DNA of 33,855 nt, taken from contig JAEYAL010000287.1 in the NCBI GenBank assembly GCA_023404805.1, positions 1-33,855 on the forward strand, in the 5' to 3' direction. The notes beneath the pieces were generated by a model, which saw nothing but the letters and a program-made list of their open reading frames with translations, was not told the origin of the DNA and did no database searches. This document shows, one piece after another, positions 23,691 to 31,959 of the stretch (position 1 is the first letter of the stretch; each line of letters opens with the position of its first letter). The position numbers and the translations under genes were made by a program. This DNA comes from Actinomycetes bacterium (GTDB lineage: Bacteria; Actinomycetota; Thermoleophilia; Solirubrobacterales; Solirubrobacteraceae).

Positions 23691-24842
23691 CTACTTGATC
23701 TCCGTGTCCGGGACGATCTTGCCGCCCTCGACCTTGTAGGCGTAGATCACGACCTCGGCGACCTCGCCGGTGTCGTCGAACTTGAGCTGCTTGGTGATGC
23801 CGGGCTCGTCGTAGGAGTTGGTCCACTCGAGCAGGCCAGCGCGATCGGTCTTGCCGGCGGCGATGCCGTCGAGCAGGATCTTGGTCGCGTCGTAGCCCTC
23901 AGCCGAGTAGGTGCCGGGCTCCTTGTCGTTGTTCGTCGCCTTGTACTTCACGGCGAAGTCGTCCGGCGCGGGGCCGCACGGGCAGGTCAGGCGGGCGTCA
24001 TCGGCGCCCTTCTCACCAGCGGCCTCGACGAAGCCGGGGTCGTTGGAGCCGTCGCCCGAGACGAAGAAGCCCTTCCAGCCACCAGCGCGGAGCTGCTTGG
24101 CGAGGAGGCCGGCCTCGGCGTAGTAGCCGCCGAACCAGAGGGCGTCAGCGCCTGAGGCCTTGATCTTCGTGACGGTCGGACCGAAGTCGGTCTGCTTCTG
24201 CTGGACCGTGTCGGTGCCGCCGACGAGGGAGCCGAGCTCCTTCTTCACGCCGTCAGCGATGCCCTTGCCGTACTCCGAGGCGTCATCGACGACGAAGACC
24301 TTCTTCGCGGCGAGCGTGTCCTTGATGTACTTCGCAGCGGCCGGCGCCTGCGTGGCGTCGTTGCCCAGGACGCGGTGGAAGGTCTTCCAGCCGTTCTTGG
24401 TCAGGTCCGGGTTGGTCGCCGATGCGGAGATCGTGACCAGGCCGGCCTCGCTGAACGCAGCGCCGGTGGCGTCGGACTCACCCGAGAACGCCGGGCCGAC
24501 CACGCCGACGATGGCGTCGTCGCCGATGATCTTGGTGGCCAGCGGGGTGGCCTTCTCCGGGTCGCCCTGCGAGTCGAACTCAGACAGGGTGATGGTGCAG
24601 TCCGGGTTGGCCTTGTTGAACTCGTCGACGGCGACCTTGACGCCGCCCACGATGTTCAGGCCCAGGTTCGCCGCGTCGCCGGTCTTCGGGCCGAGGTAGG
24701 CGATGGTGGAGGGCTTGCATGCGCCTGCGGAGTCGCCGCCGCCGTCGGTCGATGCCTTTTCGTCATCGCCGCAGGCCGAGAGGGACAGGCCAGCCGCCGC
24801 GACCAGAGCGACGAACGCGCCCCTGGACTTGGTGAGATTCAT
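23691..24842 (-). CDS. livK: Branched-chain amino acid ABC transporter substrate-binding lipoprotein LivK
   Basis: Extracytoplasmic binding protein of the transporter. It has a lipoprotein signal with lipobox LSAC (Cys24), then an acidic Gly/Ser linker (GDDEKASTDGGGDSAG) and a periplasmic-binding type I fold: IAYLGPKTGDAANLGLNIVG, GVVGPAFSGESDATGAAF, VISASATNPDL-like segment (VTISASATNPDLTKNG), then VFVVDDASEYGKGIADGV and ADALWFGGYYAEAGLLAKQL. Length is 383 residues. Cysteines in LTCPCGPAP and the Cys of GACKPST/NPDCTIT may form disulfides. ATG 24842 heads the livKHMGF operon. GAGG lies about 12 nt upstream, rather far. An inverted repeat just upstream may be its operator. Confidence 0.95.
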   Translation of the reverse strand: MNLTKSRGAFVALVAAAGLSLSACGDDEKASTDGGGDSAGACKPSTIAYLGPKTGDAANLGLNIVGGVKVAVDEFNKANPDCTITLSEFDSQGDPEKATPLATKIIGDDAIVGVVGPAFSGESDATGAAFSEAGLVTISASATNPDLTKNGWKTFHRVLGNDATQAPAAAKYIKDTLAAKKVFVVDDASEYGKGIADGVKKELGSLVGGTDTVQQKQTDFGPTVTKIKASGADALWFGGYYAEAGLLAKQLRAGGWKGFFVSGDGSNDPGFVEAAGEKGADDARLTCPCGPAPDDFAVKYKATNNDKEPGTYSAEGYDATKILLDGIAAGKTDRAGLLEWTNSYDEPGITKQLKFDDTGEVAEVVIYAYKVEGGKIVPDTEIK

Positions 24843-24869
24843 ATCGATTCGCGCCTCGATTTGGAGGGT

Positions 24870-24890
24870 TGACCAGTGGGTGTCTGGTCA
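24870..24890. promoter_or_regulatory. Inverted repeat upstream of livK
   Basis: TGACCA (24870-24875) and TGGTCA (24885-24890) form a perfect 6-bp inverted repeat with a 9-nt spacer, centred about 40 bp upstream of the livK start. It could be a regulator site. A second repeat, CCACCGG/CCGGTGG (24908-24914, 24940-24946), lies further upstream with a 25-nt loop. Confidence 0.4.
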
Positions 24891-24982
24891 GAGTTCGGAG
24901 CAAGCTACCACCGGCCTCAGACGCGAAACAAGCGGTTTTCCGGTGGCTCGCCGTCGCAGTTGGGCGACAGTGTGTAACCCAG

Positions 24983-25546
24983 TCATGCGGCGGGCGCGCC
25001 AACGAGCGCGAACATCGTCACGTCGTAGCGCGGCCCACCGTCGCGCAGCGCGAGGAACGACTGCAGCGTCCCCTCAGCCGTAAACCCTGCGCGGACGGCC
25101 ACTCCGGCGCTCGCGATGTTGCCGAGCGGCACCGGCAGCTCGATGCGGTAGACGTCGAGCGTGGCGAACGTCCAGGCGCTCAGCAGGTGCACGGCGCGGG
25201 TGGCGTGTCCTTGGCGCCGATGCGGTGCTGCAACGACGTACCCAAGCTCGGCGCGCTCGTAGATGCCGATCATGAGGTCGATCCCGCCGATCACCTCGCC
25301 GGACGCGTTGACGATCGCGAACCCGAGCCGCTCGCCCGTCGCCTGCAGCTCGCCGGCGCGGTGGATGTCCCGCGCGGCGTCCTCTGGCGTGTAGACCTCG
25401 GGAAGGTCGGTCCAGCGGACGATCTCAGGGTCGCTGAAGGCGGCTGCGCGGGCCTCGGCATCGGCGTCCGTCCACAGCCGCAGCGTGATGACGCCGTCGG
25501 TCAGGGGCTCGGTCGGAGGGGACAACGGAGGCACAGGTCCAGCCAC
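24983..25546 (-). CDS. GNAT family N-acetyltransferase, RimJ/RimL-like (187 aa)
   Basis: Acetyl-CoA-dependent N-acetyltransferase of the group that includes ribosomal-protein and many unknown acetyltransferases. The opening is TDGVITLRLWTDADAEARAA. The central strand is AELGYVVAAPHRRQGHATRA, where RRQGHA is the acetyl-CoA pyrophosphate loop (usually R/QxxGxG/A). Then come LLSAWTFATLDVYRIELPV and NIASAGVAVRAGFTAEG, the typical end (N.xSxxVxxKxGF). The frame is open from TTG at 25636; GTG 25546 or GTG 25534 are likelier starts, and none has a clear ribosome site, so the N-terminus is uncertain. It precedes livK by 140 bp on the same strand. Confidence 0.82.
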   Translation of the reverse strand: MAGPVPPLSPPTEPLTDGVITLRLWTDADAEARAAAFSDPEIVRWTDLPEVYTPEDAARDIHRAGELQATGERLGFAIVNASGEVIGGIDLMIGIYERAELGYVVAAPHRRQGHATRAVHLLSAWTFATLDVYRIELPVPLGNIASAGVAVRAGFTAEGTLQSFLALRDGGPRYDVTMFALVGAPAA

Positions 25547-25696
25547 CGTAGTCGACGCCGGCAGCGAGGTTTTGAATGACCTTTCTGTAAATCGATCCAC
25601 CGGGCGTCTGTCGGTGGCGTCGGTGTCGTCTCGCAAACCTGTTAAGGCGCAGATTGGCGCGTTTCGACGAGCAGCTCGGCGGGCCGGCCGCGGCCC

Positions 25697-26161
25697 TCAG
25701 CCGGCGCCGTATCCGGCCTGCCGCCACGCCTCGTAGACGGCGATCGCGGCCGAGTTGCTGAGGTTCAGCGAGCGGCGTCCATCGAGCATCGGGATGCGCA
25801 GGCGGTCGGTGATGTGCGGATCGTGCAAGACCGCATCCGGCAGCCCGACCGACTCGGGTCCAAAGAGCAAGACGTCGCCGTCCTCGTAGGCGATGTCGGA
25901 GAACGTCGTCTCCGCGTGCGAGGAGAAGGCGAACACGCGCGCGCCGGGCCCGAGCGCCGTCCACAGCGCGGCGAGGTCGGCGTGCACCGCCACGTGCGCG
26001 AGGTCGTGGTAGTCCAGGCCCGCGCGGCGCAGGTTCGCGTCGGTCAGGTCGAAGCCGAGCGGCTCGACCAGATGCAGCTCGCACCCCGTGACCGCCGAGA
26101 GCCGGATGGCGTTGCCGGTGTTGCCCGGGATCTCGGGCGTGAAGAAGACGACGCGGACCAC
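25697..26161 (-). CDS. trmL: tRNA (cytidine/uridine-2'-O)-methyltransferase TrmL
   Basis: SPOUT methyltransferase that modifies the 2'-OH of the wobble nucleotide (position 34) of certain leucine tRNAs. The sequence follows E. coli TrmL along its whole length: FFTPEIPGNTGNAIRLSAVT, LHLVEPLGFDLTDANLRRAG, LDYHDLA, then motif 2 LLFGPESVGLP and motif 3 RIPMLDGRRSLNLSNSAA, followed by YEAWRQAGY. The knotted SAM site is complete. GTG 26161 is chosen because it begins the conserved strand and gives 154 residues, close to the 157 of E. coli; there is no clear ribosome site. The P450 gene is divergent, and its two operators lie 72-116 bp upstream of this start, so trmL may share that control. Confidence 0.93.
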   Translation of the reverse strand: MVRVVFFTPEIPGNTGNAIRLSAVTGCELHLVEPLGFDLTDANLRRAGLDYHDLAHVAVHADLAALWTALGPGARVFAFSSHAETTFSDIAYEDGDVLLFGPESVGLPDAVLHDPHITDRLRIPMLDGRRSLNLSNSAAIAVYEAWRQAGYGAG

Positions 26162-26232
26162 GGCGCCGGATGGTGCCAGGTCGCGGGTGCCGCTCGCGCG
26201 GTCGATGTGGAGTTGCGGCTCGGGCGGCGAGC

Positions 26233-26250
26233 CGGTACGTTCATGTACCG
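26233..26250. promoter_or_regulatory. TetR operator 1 of the P450 gene
   Basis: CGGTAC (26233-26238) and GTACCG (26245-26250) form a perfect inverted repeat with a 6-nt spacer. The same arms occur in the stronger second site, whose centre is 24 bp downstream. Confidence 0.7.
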
Positions 26251-26253
26251 AGC

Positions 26254-26277
26254 GGGCGGTACATCGTTGTACCGCCC
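26254..26277. promoter_or_regulatory. TetR operator 2 of the P450 gene
   Basis: GGGCGGTACA (26254-26263) and TGTACCGCCC (26268-26277) form a perfect 10-bp inverted repeat with a 4-nt spacer, 40 bp before the P450 start. With site 1 it forms a double operator, likely bound by the TetR protein encoded after the P450 gene. Confidence 0.78.
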
Positions 26278-26317
26278 AGACCTTGCAACGGATCCCCCGG
26301 CAGGACGGAGCGACCCC

Positions 26318-27703
26318 GTGACCACCACCGCGAGCACCAACACCGAGGACCCGGCCGCTGCGCCGATCGATGGTCTGCCGCCGGGTCCGCGCAGCCCCAG
26401 CCTCTACCAGCTGCTGGGCATGCTCACGCGGCTGCGGCCGCTGCTGGCCCGCAACCAGCGCCGCTACGGCGACCTGTTCTCGATGAAGGTCTTCGGCATG
26501 GGCCGGTGGGTGTTCCCCGGCACGCCCGAGCTGATCCGCGCGGTGTTCACGGCACCCGCCGACGTGCTCCACGCCGGCGAGTCCAACGGCCTGGAGCCGG
26601 TCCTCGGGCCGTACTCGCTGCTGGCGACCGACCGCGCGCAGCACCTGCGCCAGCGCAAACTGCTGCTGCCGCCGTTCCACGGGGCGCGGATGAAGGACTA
26701 CGAGCGGCTGATCGAGGAGATCGCCGCTGAGGAGGTCGCGAAATGGCCGACTGGCGTCGAGTTCGCGACCGTGCCGTCGATGAACACGATCACGATCCGC
26801 GCCATCCTGCGCGCGGTGTTCGGGGCTGAGGGCGAGACGGAGCGGCGGCTGCACGAGCTGTTGCCCGTCGTGGTCGAGAAGGGCTCGGTGCTGTCGGTGT
26901 CGCCGGCGCTCCAGCAGAACCTGGGCCCGTGGTCGCCGTGGGGGAAGTTCCTGGCGCTGCGCGCGGAGGTCGACGGGCTGCTCGACACGCTGATCGACCA
27001 CGCGCGGACCGATCCCGCCCTCCAGGACCGGGTCGACGTGCTCGCGCTGCTGGTGCAGGCGAAGTACGAGGACGGCGAGCCGATGGGCAACCCGGAGATC
27101 CGCGACCAGCTGATCACGATGCTCGCTGCAGGCCACGAGACGACGGCGAACACGCTCGGCTGGGCGATCGAGCGGCTCACGCGCCATCCGGAGGTCCTCG
27201 CGCGCGTGCAGCGTGCCGTCGACGAGGGCGACAAGGAGTACCTGGCATCGACGATCCGCGAGGTCCAGCGCGTACGGCCGGTGATCACCATGACGACGCG
27301 CCTGGTGAAGAAGCCGTTCGAGCTTGGCGGCTACGTCCTGCCGCCCGGCACCCGCATCGCCCTCGCTGGAGCGGTCACACACTTCGATGACCGGCTGTTC
27401 CCGAACGCCCGCGAGTTCAGGCCCGATCGCTTCCTGGAGGTCAAGCCGGGCACGTATTCGTGGGTGCCGTTCGGCGGCGGTGTGCGACGCTGCATCGGCG
27501 CGGCTTTCGCCCACCTCGAGATGGAGGTCGTGCTGAGGACCGTTTTGCAGACCTACGAGCTCACTCCGACCACGGCGCGGCCTGAGCGGCTGGCGTTCCG
27601 CGGCATCGCGACGGCGCCGGGCAGCGGCGGCCGCGTGACGGTGCAGCGCCGAGTGCGCGTGCCGCAGAGCGAGCTCGCCCTGGTGGAGTCCGCGGCGGCG
27701 TGA
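26318..27703 (+). CDS. Cytochrome P450 (461 aa)
   Basis: Haem monooxygenase that would oxidise an organic substrate with O2 and electrons from partner redox proteins, none of which is encoded nearby. The oxygen-activation motif of helix I is AGHETT (271-276), the K-helix ExxR is in REVQRVRPV, the meander is FRPDRFLEV, and the haem loop is FGGGVRRCIGAAFA with the ligand Cys392. The N-terminus has the Pro-rich LPPGPRSPSL hinge without a membrane anchor, so it is soluble. GTG 26318 has GGAG 7 nt upstream and is secure. The frame continues upstream only across the operator region. The gene ends in GTGA, overlapping the TetR gene. It is probably repressed by that TetR. The substrate cannot be predicted from the sequence. 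Confidence 0.95.
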   Translation: MTTTASTNTEDPAAAPIDGLPPGPRSPSLYQLLGMLTRLRPLLARNQRRYGDLFSMKVFGMGRWVFPGTPELIRAVFTAPADVLHAGESNGLEPVLGPYSLLATDRAQHLRQRKLLLPPFHGARMKDYERLIEEIAAEEVAKWPTGVEFATVPSMNTITIRAILRAVFGAEGETERRLHELLPVVVEKGSVLSVSPALQQNLGPWSPWGKFLALRAEVDGLLDTLIDHARTDPALQDRVDVLALLVQAKYEDGEPMGNPEIRDQLITMLAAGHETTANTLGWAIERLTRHPEVLARVQRAVDEGDKEYLASTIREVQRVRPVITMTTRLVKKPFELGGYVLPPGTRIALAGAVTHFDDRLFPNAREFRPDRFLEVKPGTYSWVPFGGGVRRCIGAAFAHLEMEVVLRTVLQTYELTPTTARPERLAFRGIATAPGSGGRVTVQRRVRVPQSELALVESAAA

Positions 27704-28464
27704 GCGCGGCCGAGCAGCAGCGACCGGGGGAGGGCGTCTCAGCGGAGGGAGGCGCCGCGCATGTCGGCCCCGACACAGGCGCCGCGGCACCTGCGGGCGG
27801 CGGCCCCGAGCCGATGGTCGGCGCGGCGCGGCTGCGTCCTGACCAGTCGGTGATCTTCCGGGCGGACCCGGCGAACCCGACGCACCGCGAGCGCCTGCTC
27901 GAGGCCATGGCCGACTCGATCCGCGAGCACGGCTTCCGCGGGTCGACGGTCGCCGACGTGGTGCGCCGCGCCCGGACGTCGCGCCGCACGTTCTACCAGC
28001 ACTTCGCCGACCGCGAGGCCTGCTTTCTCGATCTCTTCGACGCGATGAACACGGTGCTCAGCACCTACATCGCCGCCGCCCTGGATCCGTCGGCGACGTG
28101 GCAGGAGCAGGTCGACCTGGCCATTGGCGTCTACATCGACGAGGTCCTTGCCGAGCCCGAGCTCACCGTCGCGTGCGTGCGCGAGATCCCGGCCCTCGGC
28201 GAGGCCGGCCTGCGGGCGCAGCACGACGAGATCGAGCGTTTCGCCGACCTCCTGATGGCCCTCGTGGTCCTAGTCGGCCAGACCGACCCGCACGTCGCGC
28301 CGCTCCCGCGCTCCACCGCGGTGATGATCACCGGCGGTTTGCGCGAGCTCATCGCCCACTCCGCCGTCGGCTCGACTGAGCCCGTCGACCCCGCCGAGCT
28401 CAAGGGCGCGGCGAGCACCGTCATCAAGGCCGTGCTCGACCCGGCGGGGCGCGGCGGCGGCTGA
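27700..28464 (+). CDS. TetR-family regulator of the P450 operon (254 aa)
   Basis: Probable autorepressor of the P450-tetR unit. The first ~60 residues are Gly/Ala/Glu-rich and probably disordered. The helix-turn-helix follows: THRERLLEAMADSIREHGFR, then GSTVADVVRRARTSRRTFYQ and HFADREACFLDLFDAMN. The C-terminal ligand domain is helical. GTG 27700 overlaps the P450 stop (GTGA), so translation is coupled. The ATG inside GPEPMVGAARL (residue 39) is an alternative that drops most of the disordered tail. Two inverted repeats before the P450 gene are its likely operators. The 249 bp from its end to tRNA-Val hold no supported gene. Confidence 0.9.
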   Translation: MSAAEQQRPGEGVSAEGGAAHVGPDTGAAAPAGGGPEPMVGAARLRPDQSVIFRADPANPTHRERLLEAMADSIREHGFRGSTVADVVRRARTSRRTFYQHFADREACFLDLFDAMNTVLSTYIAAALDPSATWQEQVDLAIGVYIDEVLAEPELTVACVREIPALGEAGLRAQHDEIERFADLLMALVVLVGQTDPHVAPLPRSTAVMITGGLRELIAHSAVGSTEPVDPAELKGAASTVIKAVLDPAGRGGG

Positions 28465-28713
28465 GCAGCGCCGCTCGCGGCGACGCGGCGGCGCGGCTCC
28501 GGAATCGGCCTCAAGCTCTGACGCCCAACCCGGAGCCCTGGACGAAACCGACCACTTTGCGGTCGCCTCGGCCCAGGGCACCGTCGCCTACCCGTGAATA
28601 CGTACTCAGCGGGGGACGCGAGGCGATACGCTGCGTGACTGCGAGCCGCGCAGCCGACCCCCATCGGCCGCGCCTCTGAGGCCGCACCGGAGCCCCAACG
28701 ACGGCTCCACCCG

Positions 28714-28787
28714 GGGCGATTAGCTCAGTTGGTTAGAGCACCTGTTTTACACACAGGGAGTCGGGGGTTCGAGTCCCTCATCGCCCA
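28714..28787 (+). tRNA. tRNA-Val (anticodon UAC)
   Basis: A complete cloverleaf can be folded. The acceptor stem pairs GGGCGAT (28714-28720) with ATCGCCC (28780-28786), followed by discriminator A28787. The D arm is AGCTCAGTTGGTTAGAGC. The anticodon stem-loop is CCTGT-TTTACAC-ACAGG with anticodon TAC. The T arm GGGGG-TTCGAGT-CCCTC closes apart from a G-U/G-C shift. CCA is not encoded. A hairpin terminator follows 37 bp later. Confidence 0.95.
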
Positions 28788-28824
28788 TCGGCGCCCCGCG
28801 GAGCGGGCCGGGCCGAACGCCGTC

Positions 28825-28848
28825 TGGCGGCTGCCGCCGCAGCCGCCA
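28825..28848. terminator. Hairpin terminator between tRNA-Val and the S33 peptidase gene
   Basis: TGGCGGCTG (28825-28833) and CAGCCGCCA (28840-28848) form a perfect 9-bp stem with a 6-nt loop. It serves the tRNA on the plus strand and the convergent peptidase gene on the minus strand. Confidence 0.7.
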
Positions 28849-28865
28849 AACCACCTCATGCCTGG

Positions 28866-30605
28866 CTACTTGATGCCGCGGCCGTAGCCGGTGGCCGCGG
28901 TGGAGGCCGCGAGGCCCTCCTCCTCAAACGCCTCGAACGGGCCGGCGTCCGGAGCGCAGGTGGTGCCGGCGGCCGGGACGACGAGGTTGATCAGGTAGTT
29001 GTCGACGACGTCGCTGGCGCACTGGCTGCCCAGGTTGTAGGTCGTGTGGCCGTACGTGTTGACGCCGACGAGGCGGGCGCCGGTGAGCGTGGCCGCGCTG
29101 ACCGAGTTGGCGTAGTTCGACGACGTGTCGCCGAGCTTGTTGCCGAGCATCAGGATCGGCTTCGCCGGGCGCGCGGTCCACGGGCCGGTGTAGCGGTCGA
29201 CGTCGTTGCCGACGGGCCAGAACGCGCAGGCCGACGTGGTGTAGATCCAGAACGGGCCGAATCCGGGGACTTCGGTGTTCGCGGTGCGTCCGGCGTTGGT
29301 GTAGGCGGACCCCGTCGTCGGGTGGTTGGTGTCGGCGCAGACCGTCGCGTTGAAGCCGTCGAGGAAGTTGTCGTTGTAGGCGCCGCTCGTGTCGGTGGGC
29401 TTCCAGCGGTTGCGCAGCAGCACCGCCAGGTAGTCCTGGAGGTCGGTCTTCGGAATCGGCGCTGTGGCGCTCTTGCTGGCGATGTCAGCGGTCTCGAGCA
29501 TGCCGGCGAGGTCCTGCGAGGTGAAGATGCCGAACTGCAGGTCGCCGAAGAAGAACTCCACGAAGTCCTGGTAGCTGGTGGTGGTGGCGTCGGGCGTGCC
29601 CGCGGCAACCGTCACGCCGTTGTTGGCCCGGATGCGAGCCAACAGCGCGTTGAACTTCGAGCGCAGGCTCGCGGGCGTGGCGCCGGGCGTCGCGAAGGCG
29701 CAGGTGGCGGGGTTCGCGGCACACGCGGTGAGGAACGAGGTGACGGCGTCGTTCGTGCCGACGTAGCTCTTCATGCGCTGGTCGAGCGGCTGGCTGCCCT
29801 CGGCCGACGTGCTGCCGGTCGTGTACTTGACCGGGTTCAGCGGGCTGTCGAGGGCGATCGCGCGCGTCGTGGCCGGGAAGAGCTGCGCGTACGTCTCGCC
29901 GATGATCGAGCCTGCGGAGAACGCGAAGTACGAGAGTTTCGCGTCGCCGACGGCCTTGCGCAGGAGGTCCAGGTCGCGGGCGGTGTTGGCGCTCGAGATG
30001 TGCTGGAGCGTCGAGGCGGGCGTGCGCTGGCCGCAGCCCTTGGCGCCCTGCTGGGCCTTCGTCAGCGCCGTCGTCTCCTGGACGGTCGTGATCGGGAAGG
30101 TCGGGTCGAGCAGGGTCGCGGCTTCGTCGGCCGTAGCCGCGCAGCGGACGGGGGCGGTGGTGGAGCCCGTGCCGCGCGGGTCGAAGCCGACGAGGTCGAA
30201 CCGCTCGCGCAGGCGGTCGGTGCCGTAGATCACCGTGCCGCGACCGCGCGCGCCGGGGCCGCCCGGGTTGAAGAAGACGGAGCCGAGCTTGGTACCGGGA
30301 CCGGTCGCGGGCAGGCGCGAGACGGCGATGGCGATCTTCGCGCCCGTGGGCTTGCGGTAGTCGACGGGCACGAGCGCGGTGCCGCACTGGAAGTCGGCGA
30401 CGGCCTGCGGGAAGCCTTGGACGTCTTCACGCCCGAGGAGCGTGTCGTCGCAGGCGCCCCAGGTGATGGTCGGGGTCGCGGCGCCGTTGGTGCCGAGCGC
30501 GGCCGCTCCAGCGACCTGCGGAGCAAGGGCCAATCCGCCGAGTCCGGCGATCAAGGGGAGGAGGCGTAGCGCTGCGGAACGGCGCCTGATGAGCTGATTT
30601 TGCAC
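28866..30605 (-). CDS. Secreted S33/TAP-like serine peptidase or hydrolase (579 aa)
   Basis: Exported alpha/beta hydrolase of the tripeptidyl-aminopeptidase group found in Streptomyces and relatives. The signal peptide is RRRSAALRLLPLIAGLGGLA followed by LAPQVAGAAA. The oxyanion region is FFNPGGPGARG. The strand FDLVGFDPRGTGST is typical. The nucleophile elbow is AFSAGS with Ser230, where most relatives have GxSxG, so the first Gly is Ala. The C-terminal TAP-like domain has PAKPILMLGNKLGDTSS, with the probable catalytic Asp, and YGHTTY with the catalytic His, then an end rich in Cys (SQCASD, GTTCAPD). The frame is open to 30728; GTG 30605 directly precedes the signal peptide, with a weak GAAAG upstream. 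Substrates are probably peptides or esters outside the cell. Confidence 0.87.
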   Translation of the reverse strand: MQNQLIRRRSAALRLLPLIAGLGGLALAPQVAGAAALGTNGAATPTITWGACDDTLLGREDVQGFPQAVADFQCGTALVPVDYRKPTGAKIAIAVSRLPATGPGTKLGSVFFNPGGPGARGRGTVIYGTDRLRERFDLVGFDPRGTGSTTAPVRCAATADEAATLLDPTFPITTVQETTALTKAQQGAKGCGQRTPASTLQHISSANTARDLDLLRKAVGDAKLSYFAFSAGSIIGETYAQLFPATTRAIALDSPLNPVKYTTGSTSAEGSQPLDQRMKSYVGTNDAVTSFLTACAANPATCAFATPGATPASLRSKFNALLARIRANNGVTVAAGTPDATTTSYQDFVEFFFGDLQFGIFTSQDLAGMLETADIASKSATAPIPKTDLQDYLAVLLRNRWKPTDTSGAYNDNFLDGFNATVCADTNHPTTGSAYTNAGRTANTEVPGFGPFWIYTTSACAFWPVGNDVDRYTGPWTARPAKPILMLGNKLGDTSSNYANSVSAATLTGARLVGVNTYGHTTYNLGSQCASDVVDNYLINLVVPAAGTTCAPDAGPFEAFEEEGLAASTAATGYGRGIK

Positions 30606-30844
30606 GTGTTTCTTTCGCGGCGCGCCAGGCGCCGAAGGGGAGCGTTGTAGGTGCCGGCGGGGGATCGCGCCCTTCCGCAGCGCGCCGGCCGAGCGGGGAC
30701 AAACCGCTCGCACCGGATCGTAGTCCATCGGTCAAGGGCGGGCAAAAACGGCAGCTCCAGCCACAGGGGCGGCGCTGCGGCGTTCTCAGGCGCCTATCGG
30801 CTCAGCCGGCGCGGCGCCGGCCCAGCCGCCCGTAGTCTGGCCCG

Positions 30845-31588
30845 ATGGTGAGCCGTCGCCGGATCTGGGTACGTCGCCTCGGGGCGCTGGCGGCCTGCGG
30901 CGGTGTGGCGGTTGCCGCGGCGGCGGCGGCGTTCGCCTTGAAAGGGCCGTCGAGCTGGCCCGCTGACGACGGCATCGACGGCTACAGCTACACCGGGGAC
31001 GGATGGCCCTGGCTTGAGGGGAACATCAGCGAGCCCGGCGCGAAGGGGCGCACCTGGCAGCGGTGCGCGCCCGAGTGCGGGGCGGTCCTGAGCCGCAAGG
31101 AGTTCTACGAGGCGGGGCCGACGCCAGCCGGCGCGCGCTTCCGGCTCGCCGCGCCCGACGGCGACAAGGTCTACGAATCATTCACGCCGACGTGGCACGG
31201 CCAGCTCCGCAACGTGGAGCCGCCGACGCTGAAGGGCGTGGCGCGCGTCGGGAGCGTGCTGGTGCCGACGCGTGGCCGATGGACCGGCGGGTGGCAGCGC
31301 TGGATCGGCGACGAGAAGACCATGATCGGCCTCCGCGCCTGCCCGACGCCGGCCGGCCAGGACTGCGTGGCGATGACGCCGTCGATCATCCAGCCGGGCA
31401 ACCATGCGTCGGTGCGGATCCGGCCCTCGTACGCGGGCTGGTACGTCGGCGCGGTCGAGCGGGTCAGCGGAACGGAGTCTTGGACGATGGAGGGGCATAT
31501 CCAGGCGCCCGACCTCGAGCAGGCCCGGCCCGCGCCGAGCCCCGGCGGCAACATCGCCGCGAGCAAGCTCATCGGGCCGGTCCGCTGA
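30845..31588 (+). CDS. Membrane-anchored or secreted protein with an Ig-like repeat (247 aa)
   Basis: Function unknown. The N-terminus is a signal or anchor: RRRIWVRRLGALAACGGVAV, then an Ala-rich stretch to AAFALKG. No lipobox is clear. The body contains one unit with the pattern PPTLKGVARVGSVLVPTRGR, WTGGW, then ACPTPAGQDCVAM and SVRIRPSYAGWYVGAVERV. This resembles the GxAxVGxxLxxxxGxWxG repeats found in many Solirubrobacterales surface proteins. Cysteine pairs (RCAPECG and ACPTPAGQDC) suggest disulfides. ATG 30845 is used; there is no ribosome site. It is divergent from the S33 gene by 239 bp, with no operator that I can name in the gap. Confidence 0.7.
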   Translation: MVSRRRIWVRRLGALAACGGVAVAAAAAAFALKGPSSWPADDGIDGYSYTGDGWPWLEGNISEPGAKGRTWQRCAPECGAVLSRKEFYEAGPTPAGARFRLAAPDGDKVYESFTPTWHGQLRNVEPPTLKGVARVGSVLVPTRGRWTGGWQRWIGDEKTMIGLRACPTPAGQDCVAMTPSIIQPGNHASVRIRPSYAGWYVGAVERVSGTESWTMEGHIQAPDLEQARPAPSPGGNIAASKLIGPVR

Positions 31589-31600
31589 GCGCCCTCGGCT

Positions 31601-31959
31601 GTGCCCTGTCCTCCTGACATCCGCACGACGCCTTGGCGACGCGTCGCGGCGGGCCTCGGCGCGCTCGCGCTTTTGCCGGCGCTGTGGCTAGGCGGGGCTC
31701 TGGCGATCTTCGCCTTCGCGTTCATCGTCCCGCCGTCGCCGTACGTGATGGACGGCGATCCGTGTTGCGGCTACCCAGACACGTGGCGGCCATCGGCGCG
31801 GGGGTGGCCTACGCGCGCCTCGGCGAGCACCCCACGTTTGAGGCCTGCCGGTCAGCAGACCGGGCGCTCGCGGAGGACCGGTTCGGCTCCGAGGCCGAGA
31901 AGGAGCGCGCCTTCCGGCGGGTCGAGGAGTGCACGCGGGCGTTGGTCGTGCGCGCGTAG
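31601..31959 (+). pseudogene. Small membrane-protein gene, apparently frameshifted near 31780
   Basis: From GTG 31601 one frame encodes a short membrane protein: RRVAAGLGALALLPALWLGG, then ALAIFAFAFIVPPSP and MDGDPCCGYPDTW. After that the frame turns into low-complexity Arg/Pro sequence. In another frame a natural-looking helix region begins near 31783 (AAIGAGVAYARLGEHPTFEA, then RSADRALAEDRFGSEAEKER, ending at TAG 31957-31959). Joining them needs a -1 shift, as after loss of one base around 31775-31800. It may be a real mutation, an assembly error, or two separate small genes (the second from GTG 31783). No family is recognised. It starts 12 bp after the preceding gene, so the two may be co-transcribed. 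Confidence 0.45.

Noticed and set aside
26162..27790. Minus-strand extension of the trmL frame across the P450 gene
   Set aside because: Only the last 154 residues match TrmL; the rest is antisense to the P450 gene.
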